Below, piece by piece: positions 36,549 to 45,680 of a stretch of 64,000 bases of DNA (position 1 is the stretch's first letter; every line of letters starts with the position of its first letter). The notes under the pieces were generated by a model, which saw nothing but the letters and a program-made list of their open reading frames with translations, was not told the origin of the DNA and searched no databases. Source of the DNA: Vicingaceae bacterium (GTDB taxonomy: Bacteria; Bacteroidota; Bacteroidia; Flavobacteriales_E; Vicingaceae); NCBI GenBank assembly GCA_028336925.1, contig JAOKVV010000001.1, positions 62,001-126,000 on the forward strand, written 5' to 3'. A program made the translations under genes and the position numbers.

Positions 36549-37547
36549 ATGAAGATTATAGTACCAATGGCAGGTATTGGAAAGCGCATGCGACCACATA
36601 CCTTAACCATACCAAAACCATTATTACCAATAGCAGGAAAACCAATTGTACAACGATTAGTAGAAGACATTGCGAAAGTATGTTCTGAGCCGATTGAAGA
36701 AATTGGATTTATTATTGGAGATTTCGGAGCAGAAGTAGAAAAGCATTTAATTTCTGTAGCGGAAAGTTTAGGGGCAAAGGGCCGAATTTTTCATCAAGAG
36801 GAAGCATTAGGTACAGCTCATGCTATTTTGTGTGCTAAGGATTTATTAGATGGGAAAGTAGTTGTTGCATTTGCGGATACCTTATTTCGTGCTGACTTTA
36901 CACTTGAAGACTCTAAAGATGGAATTATTTGGGTGCAAAGTGTAGAAGACCCTAAAGCGTTTGGTGTAGTGAAAGTAGACGATAATAATGTGATTACAGA
37001 TTTTATCGAAAAGCCACAAGAGTTTGTTTCTGATATGGCCATTATTGGTATTTACTACTTTAAAGATGGTGCTAATCTTAATAAAGAACTTCAATACTTA
37101 ATTGATAACGATGTCAGAGAAAAAGGTGAGTATCAATTGACTAATGCACTTGAAAGTATGAAGCAAAAAGGCATTCGTTTTTCTCCAGGTAAAGTTGATG
37201 AATGGTTAGATTGTGGAAATAAAAATGCGACGGTTTATACCAATCAGCGGTTATTAGAATTTATTAAAGATCAGCACATTGTTTCCCAATCTGCTACGAT
37301 AAAAAATTCTGTTATCATTGAACCGAGTTACATAGGGGAAAACGCTGTAATTACCAACTCGGTAATAGGGCCTCATGTATCTGTGGGGGATAACACTGTT
37401 ATTGAAAACTCAATTATTGAAAACTCAATTATTCAAACCAATAGCGATTTAAAAGGGGTAACTTATACTAATTCTATGATCGGTAATTTTACCAGTATCA
37501 AGAATGAATTAAACGAGTGTAGCATAGGAGACTATAATGACTTATAA
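36549..37547 (+). CDS. Sugar-phosphate nucleotidyltransferase with left-handed beta-helix
   Basis: A 332-residue enzyme that activates sugar 1-phosphates as NDP-sugars. The N-terminal Rossmann domain starts MKIIVPMAGIGKRMRPHT with the nucleotide-binding G-x-G-x-R-x-RP motif and has IPKPLLPIAGKP and the metal/substrate stretch VAFADTLF. The C-terminal part (about 240-330) is a left-handed beta-helix. It resembles glucose-1-phosphate thymidylyltransferases, but the exact sugar cannot be told. Within the helix, codons 285-294 hold an exact 15-base tandem duplication. Its end overlaps the TPR gene by 11 bases. Confidence 0.88.
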   Translation: MKIIVPMAGIGKRMRPHTLTIPKPLLPIAGKPIVQRLVEDIAKVCSEPIEEIGFIIGDFGAEVEKHLISVAESLGAKGRIFHQEEALGTAHAILCAKDLLDGKVVVAFADTLFRADFTLEDSKDGIIWVQSVEDPKAFGVVKVDDNNVITDFIEKPQEFVSDMAIIGIYYFKDGANLNKELQYLIDNDVREKGEYQLTNALESMKQKGIRFSPGKVDEWLDCGNKNATVYTNQRLLEFIKDQHIVSQSATIKNSVIIEPSYIGENAVITNSVIGPHVSVGDNTVIENSIIENSIIQTNSDLKGVTYTNSMIGNFTSIKNELNECSIGDYNDL

Positions 37548-39276
37548 CCTTCGATTAATTATTTCTATCATTACTTTATCTATTGTAATGGTGGGATGTA
37601 TGTCTAATAAGCAGACTTCTAAAGAACCTATTCAAATATCTGTGCTAACAGAAAAGCAACGAATAGCTTTTGAGGAAGAGCTAATAGATGCAAACAAAGA
37701 AAAAATGTTGGGTAGTTTAGATGCTGCTCAAAAGGGGTTTCTAAAATGTATCTCTATTGATCCAAATCAAGCAGCTCCTTACTATGAGTTAGCTCAAATT
37801 AATGCGGATCAAGGTAATATTAGTTCGGCTTATGAGTATGTTTCGAAGGCTGTTGAGATAAACGCAGATAATTATTGGTACGCTTATTTAAAGGCTAAAT
37901 TAGCTATAGAGCTTCAGAAAATTGATGAGGCAATCAAGATTTATGAAAGCTTAGCGAAACAGAAGCCAGGAGATATTGAAATGCGTTACGAATTAGCAGG
38001 AATGTATCTATTTAAAGGTAATATTAAGGCTGGGTTTGCTGAATTAGATAGAATTGAGGATGAAATGGGTGTTTCTGATCAAATATCAATGCTCAAGCAT
38101 CAAATTTATTTGAAAGGAGGAGAAGTAGTTAAAGCTGCGGCTGAGGTTAGAAAACTCATTGAGGCTTATCCCGGAAGTATGGAGTATTATAAGACCTTAG
38201 CAGATACTTACATGGTAAATGGCAAAGAGCAGGAAGCTATAGCTGTTTATAATGAGATGGAGAGATTAGCTCCAAACGATCCGCAATTGAATTTTGCATT
38301 AGCCAATTTCTATCGTCAAAAAGGAGACGAAGCAAAAGCAAAAACATACATCTACCGTGTTTTTGAAAATCCAGAAGCTAATATAGATCAAAAGATAAAA
38401 ATTTTATTGGACTATTTTGATGCTTCTGATAACAATAAGGTTGCTGAACAAGAGGCTTTTGAGTTATGTGAGCGATTGGTAGATGCTCATCCAGATCAAG
38501 CAAAAGCTCATGCGATGTATGCTGATTTTCTTTACAGAGATAAGCAGCTAAATGCAGCAGCAAGACAGTATAGAAAAACACTTGAGTTAGATAGCTCAAG
38601 GTACGCTATTTGGAATCAATTAATAGTAGTAGAATCAGAATTAGAGCAATATGAATCTTTAATTAAAACGGCTGATCGAGCATTGGAATTATTTCCTAAT
38701 CAGCCATTTCCTTATTTTTTTGCCGGCATTGCAAGTATGCAATTGAAGAACAATAGCAAAGCAATTGATTACTTAGAAACAGGAAAGGACTTTGCGTTAG
38801 AGAATAAAGTGTTAAAGGCTCAATTTTTTGCAAGTTTGGGTGATGCTTATCATGCTAATAATCTAAAGGATAAATCTTATGAGGCATATGACAAAAGCTT
38901 AAAGATAGAACCATCCAATGTTTATGTTTTAAATAATTACAGTTACTACTTGTCTTTGGATAAAGAAAATTTAGATAAGGCAGCAGAAATGGCCTCTTTG
39001 ACGAATAAAATTGCTCCGAATGAGTCTTCGTTTGAAGATACGTATGGTTGGGTATTATTTCAGCAGGGTAAATACGAAGAAGCAAAGTTGTGGATAGAAA
39101 AGGCCTATAACAATGGTGGAAAAACGAGCGGTGTAATTGTAGAGCATTTAGGTGATGTAGCCTCTAAACTCGGTAATAGGGAAGAAGCTGTAACACTTTG
39201 GACTAAGGCAAAAGAATTAGGCGTAGAATCTAAAATGATAGATAAAAAGATTAAAGATGGGGTTTATTATGAATAA
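37537..39276 (+). CDS. TPR-repeat lipoprotein
   Basis: A 579-residue lipoprotein (lipobox MVGC-MSNK) made almost entirely of tetratricopeptide repeats from about residue 50 to the C-terminus, at least ten degenerate copies of about 34 residues (for example AYYELAQINADQGNISSAYE). TPRs are protein-protein scaffolds. It overlaps the nucleotidyltransferase by 11 bases and the DUF4292 gene by 8 bases (counting from its ATG at 39269), so the three are translated together. It probably works in the envelope, perhaps as an assembly platform for the two lipoprotein/EnvC neighbours. Confidence 0.85.
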   Translation: MTYNLRLIISIITLSIVMVGCMSNKQTSKEPIQISVLTEKQRIAFEEELIDANKEKMLGSLDAAQKGFLKCISIDPNQAAPYYELAQINADQGNISSAYEYVSKAVEINADNYWYAYLKAKLAIELQKIDEAIKIYESLAKQKPGDIEMRYELAGMYLFKGNIKAGFAELDRIEDEMGVSDQISMLKHQIYLKGGEVVKAAAEVRKLIEAYPGSMEYYKTLADTYMVNGKEQEAIAVYNEMERLAPNDPQLNFALANFYRQKGDEAKAKTYIYRVFENPEANIDQKIKILLDYFDASDNNKVAEQEAFELCERLVDAHPDQAKAHAMYADFLYRDKQLNAAARQYRKTLELDSSRYAIWNQLIVVESELEQYESLIKTADRALELFPNQPFPYFFAGIASMQLKNNSKAIDYLETGKDFALENKVLKAQFFASLGDAYHANNLKDKSYEAYDKSLKIEPSNVYVLNNYSYYLSLDKENLDKAAEMASLTNKIAPNESSFEDTYGWVLFQQGKYEEAKLWIEKAYNNGGKTSGVIVEHLGDVASKLGNREEAVTLWTKAKELGVESKMIDKKIKDGVYYE

Positions 39277-40078
39277 GAACGTTGCTGCTATATTGACGGG
39301 ACTGATTATTCTATTAGTTTCATGTAAGGATACGAAGATTACTAGAAAACCACTTGAAGGGAAGAACAAGGAGTTTCTGATGAGTGAATTAAAAAAGAAC
39401 GAGGTTAACTTTACTACTTTTTCTGCCAAATCTGCTATCTCTGTAGAGAATAATGGGTCTAATAATGCTTTTAAAAGTACAATCAGAATACAAAAGGATA
39501 GCGCTATTTGGGTATCTATAACTCCACTTTTTGGTATTGAGTTAGCTAGAGTTTTACTCACTAAAGACTCATTAAAGGTAATTAACCGCATTAATGCTGA
39601 GTACTTTATTGGAGACTATGATTATTTTTATAAAAAATACGACGTTGCGTTGGAGTTTGAAACTATTCAAGCACTGTTAATTGGTAATAAAGTCGATTTT
39701 GAGGAAGACGAGAAATTAAAGTTTAGTATTGATAATGAGAAGTATTATCTTGGCAATATTAAAAAGCGTAAAGTGGAACGCAAGGATAAAAACATACGGG
39801 TTAAAGAATCCGAAGAAGTAGTAAGTTTATGGCTAAATGCTAGTACCTATAAAATTGAAGAGATGTTGATTAGCGATTTAACTGCTTCTCGTTTTGTAAG
39901 AGCAAAGTTCTTAGAGCATCAAAAATTTGCTGAAGAATTGATTCCTACTCAATTGACTTACTTTTTAAACGAAACTAAAGACAATAAGGTAACTATAGAG
40001 TACTCTAAAATTACCTTAAACCAACCAATATCATTTTCATTTAATATCCCCTCAAAGTATGAGCAGGTTTATTATTAA
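39269..40078 (+). CDS. DUF4292 lipoprotein
   Basis: A 269-residue lipoprotein (lipobox LLVSC-KDTK) of the DUF4292 family, which resembles LolA/LolB-like half-barrels that carry lipids or lipoproteins. Recognisable blocks are FTTFSAKSAISVE, DSAIWVSITPLFGIELARVLLTKDS and ITLNQPISFSFNIPSKYE. The ATG at 39269 overlaps the preceding stop as ATGAATAA and begins the signal peptide; an earlier in-frame ATG at 39257 gives an unlikely N-terminus. It overlaps the EnvC-like gene by 20 bases. A role in lipoprotein or LPS handling is an inference from the fold. Confidence 0.85.
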   Translation: MNKNVAAILTGLIILLVSCKDTKITRKPLEGKNKEFLMSELKKNEVNFTTFSAKSAISVENNGSNNAFKSTIRIQKDSAIWVSITPLFGIELARVLLTKDSLKVINRINAEYFIGDYDYFYKKYDVALEFETIQALLIGNKVDFEEDEKLKFSIDNEKYYLGNIKKRKVERKDKNIRVKESEEVVSLWLNASTYKIEEMLISDLTASRFVRAKFLEHQKFAEELIPTQLTYFLNETKDNKVTIEYSKITLNQPISFSFNIPSKYEQVYY

Positions 40079-41276
40079 TACTTGTATTTTGATTCTTTGC
40101 ATTTTTGTGGTAACAACTGCAAAGGGGCAGGGGAAACAGGAGCTTCAGCAAAAAAAGAAAGAGCTGCAGAAGGAAATTGTTTACACCAATAAGTTACTGA
40201 ATGAAACGGCAGAAAATAAGAAGGCATCTATTAATCAGCTTGTTCAGCTAAATAAAAAGATTGGCGCTCGTGAAGAGCTTATTCAAACTATGAATCAGGA
40301 GATTGCTTTAATTGACCAATCAATTGATAGCAATCAGACTGTTTTGGACTCGTTGAGTAAAACGCTGAAAACGCTAAAGGATGAATACGCCAAAATTTTA
40401 AGAAGTGCCTACAAAAATAGAAGTGCTTACGATCAGCTAATGTTTGTATTTTCTTCAGAAGATTTCAATCAAGCATTCAAGCGGTTAAAGTATTTACAGC
40501 AGTTTACACGATATAGAAAAAGTCAAGTTATTAAAATTGAGTTTACGCAAAGTGAGTTGAACAAACAGTTGGTGGAACTTGAGGCTGTAAAACAAAGTAA
40601 AAAGAATTTACTCAGCTCTATTGAAAATGAGTTTCAAAAGCTAGGAAGTGAGAAGTCACAGAAACAGACTGTTGTCAATCAACTGCAAGGAAGAGAAAAA
40701 GAATTGAAGAAGGCATTACAAGAGAAAAAGAAGGCTAGTCAGCAATTGGAGAAAGCCATAGAACGTATAATAGCCGAAGAAATTAGAAAAGCTAGAGAAG
40801 CGGCAAAGAAAGCTGGTAAAGATTCAAAAGGCTATCCGCTTACGCCTGAAGCTAAAGAGTTGTCGAATTCATTTACAGCAAATCAAGGAAAACTTCCATG
40901 GCCTGTATTAGAGGGCTTAATTACCGAAAAGTTTGGAGAACACCCTCACCCTGCTTTGCCTGGAGTAAAGGTGCAAAATAATGGTATTGATATCTCAACG
41001 ACCAAAGGCTCAGTTATCCGAAGTATTTTTGAAGGAGAAGTCACAGCTGTAATCATTATACCAGGTGGTGGTAAAGGGGTGATGGTCAGACATGGAGAGT
41101 ACCTATCAGTTTATACTTACTTTCAAGAACTATTTGTGAAAAAAGGGGATAAAGTAAGCACCAAGCAAGATCTCGGAATCGTGGTTACTGATGACGACAA
41201 GAAGACCAATTTACATCTAGAAATTTGGAAAAATACAACCAAATTGAACCCTGAATTATGGCTTTTTAGGAAGTAA
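40059..41276 (+). CDS. EnvC-like murein hydrolase activator (degenerate LytM domain)
   Basis: A 405-residue periplasmic protein with a signal peptide (about residues 1-22), a long coiled coil (about 25-260) and a C-terminal LytM domain (about 295-403). The zinc residues are broken: the His of HxxxD is Asn (N307 in QNNGID) and the first His of HxH is Asn (N384 in TNLHLEIW), although D311 and H386 remain. Loss of the metal site plus a coiled coil is the mark of EnvC/NlpD-type proteins, which switch on amidases at the division site instead of cutting peptidoglycan. It ends the tightly overlapping envelope block. Confidence 0.88.
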   Translation: MSRFIINTCILILCIFVVTTAKGQGKQELQQKKKELQKEIVYTNKLLNETAENKKASINQLVQLNKKIGAREELIQTMNQEIALIDQSIDSNQTVLDSLSKTLKTLKDEYAKILRSAYKNRSAYDQLMFVFSSEDFNQAFKRLKYLQQFTRYRKSQVIKIEFTQSELNKQLVELEAVKQSKKNLLSSIENEFQKLGSEKSQKQTVVNQLQGREKELKKALQEKKKASQQLEKAIERIIAEEIRKAREAAKKAGKDSKGYPLTPEAKELSNSFTANQGKLPWPVLEGLITEKFGEHPHPALPGVKVQNNGIDISTTKGSVIRSIFEGEVTAVIIIPGGGKGVMVRHGEYLSVYTYFQELFVKKGDKVSTKQDLGIVVTDDDKKTNLHLEIWKNTTKLNPELWLFRK

Positions 41277-41753
41277 TATATTTAATAAGGGTGAGATTCA
41301 TGTGTTCAAAAAATTAGAGATTTAATTTACTTTTTTCAGCCTGATGAATAGCTGATGCTGATTAATTATAAGATGTCGTTCCCTTCATTTCGGCTTCACT
41401 CAAATAAACTTGGTGTTCACTGTAAATTATCTTCGCGAACTTGTTTTCTAGTCGCTCGGCATTCTCTAATTATAGTTTTTAAAATGATTGCATTTGTTTT
41501 AGGCAGCAATTAAAAACCAAATTGGGATTAAACAAATTCTTTTATTTTTTCATGAAGTTGAGTTTTTAAATCAATTTGTGATTCATTGTAATTTTTATAG
41601 ATTTACAAAAGACAACCAAAAATTAGACAAAAGCCGACTAAAAGGATAAGCAAAGTTAAAATCAAATTGCTGTTTATTATTAACCGATTGGTTACCTGAT
41701 AGCAGAATAAGCAAAAGGACTGATTAAAAATAGGTATCAAATAAGAGTTACTC
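41277..41753. other. Gene-free gap upstream of the cyclase sensor
   Basis: This 477-base stretch is the longest gene-free interval in the window. I see no open frame with family features, no tRNA fold and no long inverted repeat. A possible promoter is TTG at 41576-41578, 19 bases, then TAGATTTA (one base from TAnnTTTG), which would leave a leader of about 140 bases before the sensor gene. The part from about 41375 to 41465 is less AT-rich than the rest and could be the remnant of something older. Confidence 0.5.
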
Positions 41754-44700
41754 ATGTTAGTTAGATTTACTTTTTTATGTGTGTCTTTAGTTTTATGGAG
41801 TCACTTGGACGCCAGTAATATAAAGTTTCAAAGTTTATCCACGTCAGATGGTCTATCACAAAGCTCTATCAATACTATTTGGCAAGATAATTCCGGGTTT
41901 ATGTGGTTCGGAACACAAAATGGCTTAAATAAATATGATGGTTATAGATTCGAAAACTTTAGAGTTAATTTACTTGATTCGAATGCAATTGGAGGAAACA
42001 ATATTGCTGATGTTATCCAATGCACAGATGGATTAATTTGGATAGCAACCGAGTCAGGTATTTCTTCGTATTCACCTAAGAAACGTAAATTTTTAAATTT
42101 TTCTTTTGAACATTTAGGCATCAACACAAATGGTATTCGAAAAATTGTTCAGTTAGATAGTAATCATATACTCCTAGTTGATAATCATTATCTTATTAAG
42201 TTTAATTTGCAAGATTTTAGCTCAAGTATATTTTGGACTCCTAATGGGCAGAATATAAAAATTCACAATTTAGTAGCATGGAAGGGAACTATATTTGTTG
42301 CTGCAGAAAGTGGGTTGTATCGTCTTGAAGAAAAACTAAATACGGTAAATGCCAATTTACTATTGAATAATTACTCCGGCGGGTTTATTGGGTTTGTAAG
42401 TAATGATTCTAATTTATATACTTATTCGACTAAGCAGTTATTTAGATTAAATGAAAGCAATGGCTTTACTTATGAATTAGACCTCTTTGCTAAAGAGTAT
42501 TCATCAACTGCTTTAGCAACTATTTTATATTTCGATAAACGAAATTTTCTATGGATTGGAACGTCTTCCTCAGGTCTATATAAGTATGACCTTAAAAGGA
42601 AGGAAAGTATTCGCTATGTCCATTCTTCCAACCTAACTAATTCAATAAACTCTAATACTATACTAAGTATCACCTCAGATGATACCGGAATTCTTTGGGT
42701 AGGGACTCGTTTTGGAATTAATAAATTTGATAGTGAGAGACAAAATTTCAACCACTATCAAGTAGTTTCTGGGAATGAAAAGGTAGATAATAGCAATGTT
42801 TGGGCGATATATTCAGGCCAATCATCTATTGTTTGGATAGGAGGAAATAATGGTTTAACGCGTTTTAATAGAGTAACTAATAGCATGACTACTTTCGAGC
42901 CTAAACTGATAGGATTTCATGAAAGTAACGGGATTTACGCTATTCAGCCTTCCGATAATGGCTTTTTAGTGGGTACCGAAGAAGGGTTCAAGCATTTTGA
43001 TACGACGACTCATAAGTTTACTTCATATGCACATCCTAAGAATACAGGCCGAACCTACAGTATAGTTAAGATGGATAATGGGGAGTACTTTATTGGTAGT
43101 CGTCATGGGTTGTTAAGGCTTGACAATAATAAGAATTTAAGTCATTTTGTAGATATTTCCTTTGATCTAGAGTCAAGTGAAAAGGCCAATATTATTCGAT
43201 GCATTCAAATAAAAAGCAAAAATGAACTGTGGTTAGGAACGGAGGAGGGTATTGTTTGTTTTCAAACAGAGCGAGTGAATCCATTCAGAAATAGAATTTC
43301 ATACCCAGCTATACCTGATAATTTCATAACTACTTTATGTGTTGTTGGCAATAATCTTTGGTTTGGAACTACTACATCAGGATTCTATCAGTTGAATTTG
43401 TCAAACTTTAATTTATTCGGCATTTCAGAAAACGATGGGTTAGCGAATAATGCGATAAATTGTATTTTAAGTGATAATCAAAATAATTTATGGATTTCAA
43501 CTAATAAGGGTCTTAGCCGGTATAATATTAATAGTAATTTGATTACTAATTTTAATGAAACTGATGGTCTTCAGAATAATGAGTTTAATTCGAATGCCGG
43601 CTTCAAATCTGCACAATCCGAATTGTTTTTTGGAGGTATCGAGGGGTTTAATTTGTTTATTCCAAATGATATAGCAATTAATAGGAATCCCCCTAAGATA
43701 ACCTTAACGGGCTTTAAATTGTTTAATTCTGCTGTTCCAATTACACCTACCGGTGTACTTCAACAGAGTATTTCATCAACTCAAAAGATTGATTTAACTT
43801 ATAATCAAAAGGTTATATCTTTTGAGTTTGCTGCTTTACATTATTCTAACCCGAAGAAGAATAAACATGCTTATATGTTAGAAGGGTTCGATGAAGACTG
43901 GGTTTATATCGAAAATTCAAGAATTGCAACATACACCAATCTAAATGCTGGGGATTATGTTTTTAAAGTAAAAGGGAGCAACAGTGATGAAATTTGGAGT
44001 CAACCTCTTGAAGTTAAACTTACCATTCACCCCCCATTTTGGGAAACTTGGTTGTTTAGGTTGTTTGTTGTAGCAACTATCTTAGGATTAATATTTTGGT
44101 ATTACAGAAGTAGATTAAAACGTGTTCGACAACAGAAGAAATTGTTAGAATCTCAAGTAAAACTTAGAACAATAGAAATAATTAAGCAAAAAGAAGAAGT
44201 TGAGGTTCAAAAGCGATTGGTTGAAGAAGAGAAAGAGAAAACAGAGAAGCTATTATTAAACGTTCTTCCGAGAGAAACTGCAGAAGAATTAAAAAGTCGA
44301 GGAAGATCAAAGGCAAGGAGTTATAAAAAAGCAACTGTGATGTTTACCGATTTTAAAGGGTTTACTCAAATCGCTGAAAATTATAAACCCCAAGAATTAG
44401 TCGCCAAATTGGACAGCTTTTTTATCAAATTTGATGAGATTACCGAGAAATATGACATTGAGAAAATTAAAACCGTAGGAGACGCATATCTATGCGCAGG
44501 AGGTGTTCCTATCAGGAATAAAAGTAATCCTATTGACACCGTTTTAGCAGCCTTACAAATTCAAAAAGTAATGCAGGCAGCAGGCCAGGAGATGAAAGAA
44601 AACAATGAGGACCCTTGGGAACTTAGAATAGGGATTCATACCGGGGACTTGATTGCTGGAGTGGTAGGCATTAAACGATTTGCTTATGATATATGGGGGG

Positions 44701-45548
44701 ATACTGTAAACATAGCAAGCAGGTTAGAAACAGCTTGTGAATCTGGGATGATTAATATATCGGGCACAACTTATGATGCTGTAGCAGAGTTCTTTGAATG
44801 TGAATACAGAGGGAAAATTCCAGCAAAAAACAAAGGTGAAATAGATATGTACTATGTACATAGAATTAAGCCTGAATTATCTGATAATGAGGATGGGTTA
44901 ACACCAAATGAAGCGTTTGAGCATTATGTAAATTTAAAACTCTACAGCAACATAAATTACAAGAATGCTGAGAGGTATATCATTAAGCGATTAAATGATG
45001 AATTACCCCAAGGGTTGTTTTATCACGGAATCCACCACACGAAGGATGTTTGTGAAAGCGTAGAACGTCTTGCTATTTGGGAGGGTATAAGAGGGGAAGA
45101 ATTGTACTTGTTAAAAACAGCTGCATTATTTCACGATGCTGGATTCATAGAATCATATGAGAGTAATGAACCAATTGGTGCTCAGATGGCTAAGGTGATG
45201 CTACCAAATTTTGGCTATACAGAAGACCAGATAAATATGGTCATTAGACTAATAGAGGCTACAAAGATGCCGCATAATCCCAAAAATCATCTAGAGGAAT
45301 TGATGTGTGATGCAGATTTAGATTATTTAGGGAGAAGTGATTTTTATCCAAAAGCAGAAACCTTAAAAAAAGAGTTATTTAAATTTGGTAAGCTGAAGTC
45401 GGATAAAGATTGGGACTTCTTGCAGGTTAAGTTTTTAACAATGCATCAGTTTTTCACAAAGTCAGCGCAACAAAAAAGAGATCCTGAAAAGCAGAATAGA
45501 ATTACAGAGTTGAAAGAAGTGTTAAAAAAATATGATGTAGAGGATTAA
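41754..45548 (+). CDS. Periplasmic-propeller sensor fused to class III adenylate cyclase and HD domain
   Basis: A 1264-residue single-protein signalling system. After a signal peptide come two-component-regulator propeller repeats (about 20-640; motif GFMWFGTQNGLNKYDG), a Y_Y_Y domain (about 690-757), one membrane helix (about 767-785) and a signalling coiled coil. The class III cyclase domain follows with metal Asp D866 (MFTDFKGF) and D910 (VGDAY), purine-selecting K906 and D979, and N986 and R990 (TVNIASRLE). All are present, and the K/D pair favours ATP, hence cAMP. The C-terminus is an HD domain with H1091-H1095, H1127-D1128 (FHDAGF) and D1186, the layout of metal phosphohydrolases. Periplasmic ligand binding probably controls nucleotide making and possibly breaking. 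Confidence 0.9.
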   Translation: MLVRFTFLCVSLVLWSHLDASNIKFQSLSTSDGLSQSSINTIWQDNSGFMWFGTQNGLNKYDGYRFENFRVNLLDSNAIGGNNIADVIQCTDGLIWIATESGISSYSPKKRKFLNFSFEHLGINTNGIRKIVQLDSNHILLVDNHYLIKFNLQDFSSSIFWTPNGQNIKIHNLVAWKGTIFVAAESGLYRLEEKLNTVNANLLLNNYSGGFIGFVSNDSNLYTYSTKQLFRLNESNGFTYELDLFAKEYSSTALATILYFDKRNFLWIGTSSSGLYKYDLKRKESIRYVHSSNLTNSINSNTILSITSDDTGILWVGTRFGINKFDSERQNFNHYQVVSGNEKVDNSNVWAIYSGQSSIVWIGGNNGLTRFNRVTNSMTTFEPKLIGFHESNGIYAIQPSDNGFLVGTEEGFKHFDTTTHKFTSYAHPKNTGRTYSIVKMDNGEYFIGSRHGLLRLDNNKNLSHFVDISFDLESSEKANIIRCIQIKSKNELWLGTEEGIVCFQTERVNPFRNRISYPAIPDNFITTLCVVGNNLWFGTTTSGFYQLNLSNFNLFGISENDGLANNAINCILSDNQNNLWISTNKGLSRYNINSNLITNFNETDGLQNNEFNSNAGFKSAQSELFFGGIEGFNLFIPNDIAINRNPPKITLTGFKLFNSAVPITPTGVLQQSISSTQKIDLTYNQKVISFEFAALHYSNPKKNKHAYMLEGFDEDWVYIENSRIATYTNLNAGDYVFKVKGSNSDEIWSQPLEVKLTIHPPFWETWLFRLFVVATILGLIFWYYRSRLKRVRQQKKLLESQVKLRTIEIIKQKEEVEVQKRLVEEEKEKTEKLLLNVLPRETAEELKSRGRSKARSYKKATVMFTDFKGFTQIAENYKPQELVAKLDSFFIKFDEITEKYDIEKIKTVGDAYLCAGGVPIRNKSNPIDTVLAALQIQKVMQAAGQEMKENNEDPWELRIGIHTGDLIAGVVGIKRFAYDIWGDTVNIASRLETACESGMINISGTTYDAVAEFFECEYRGKIPAKNKGEIDMYYVHRIKPELSDNEDGLTPNEAFEHYVNLKLYSNINYKNAERYIIKRLNDELPQGLFYHGIHHTKDVCESVERLAIWEGIRGEELYLLKTAALFHDAGFIESYESNEPIGAQMAKVMLPNFGYTEDQINMVIRLIEATKMPHNPKNHLEELMCDADLDYLGRSDFYPKAETLKKELFKFGKLKSDKDWDFLQVKFLTMHQFFTKSAQQKRDPEKQNRITELKEVLKKYDVED

Positions 45549-45575
45549 TTTTTTGTTTGAATTAGATTAGTAAAG

Positions 45576-45599
45576 TTATTCCATCTTAAATTGGAATAA
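45576..45599 (+). terminator. Hairpin after the cyclase sensor gene
   Basis: TTATTCCA and TGGAATAA pair perfectly across an 8-base loop, 27 bases past the stop. No long T-run follows, so terminator function is uncertain. Confidence 0.3.
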
Positions 45600-45680
45600 T
45601 TAACAAAGAAATGTTTCATAATTGAACTGATTTTTATATTATTGTATTCTTAAATCCCGTCTCATCGTAAAAGGTGTATT

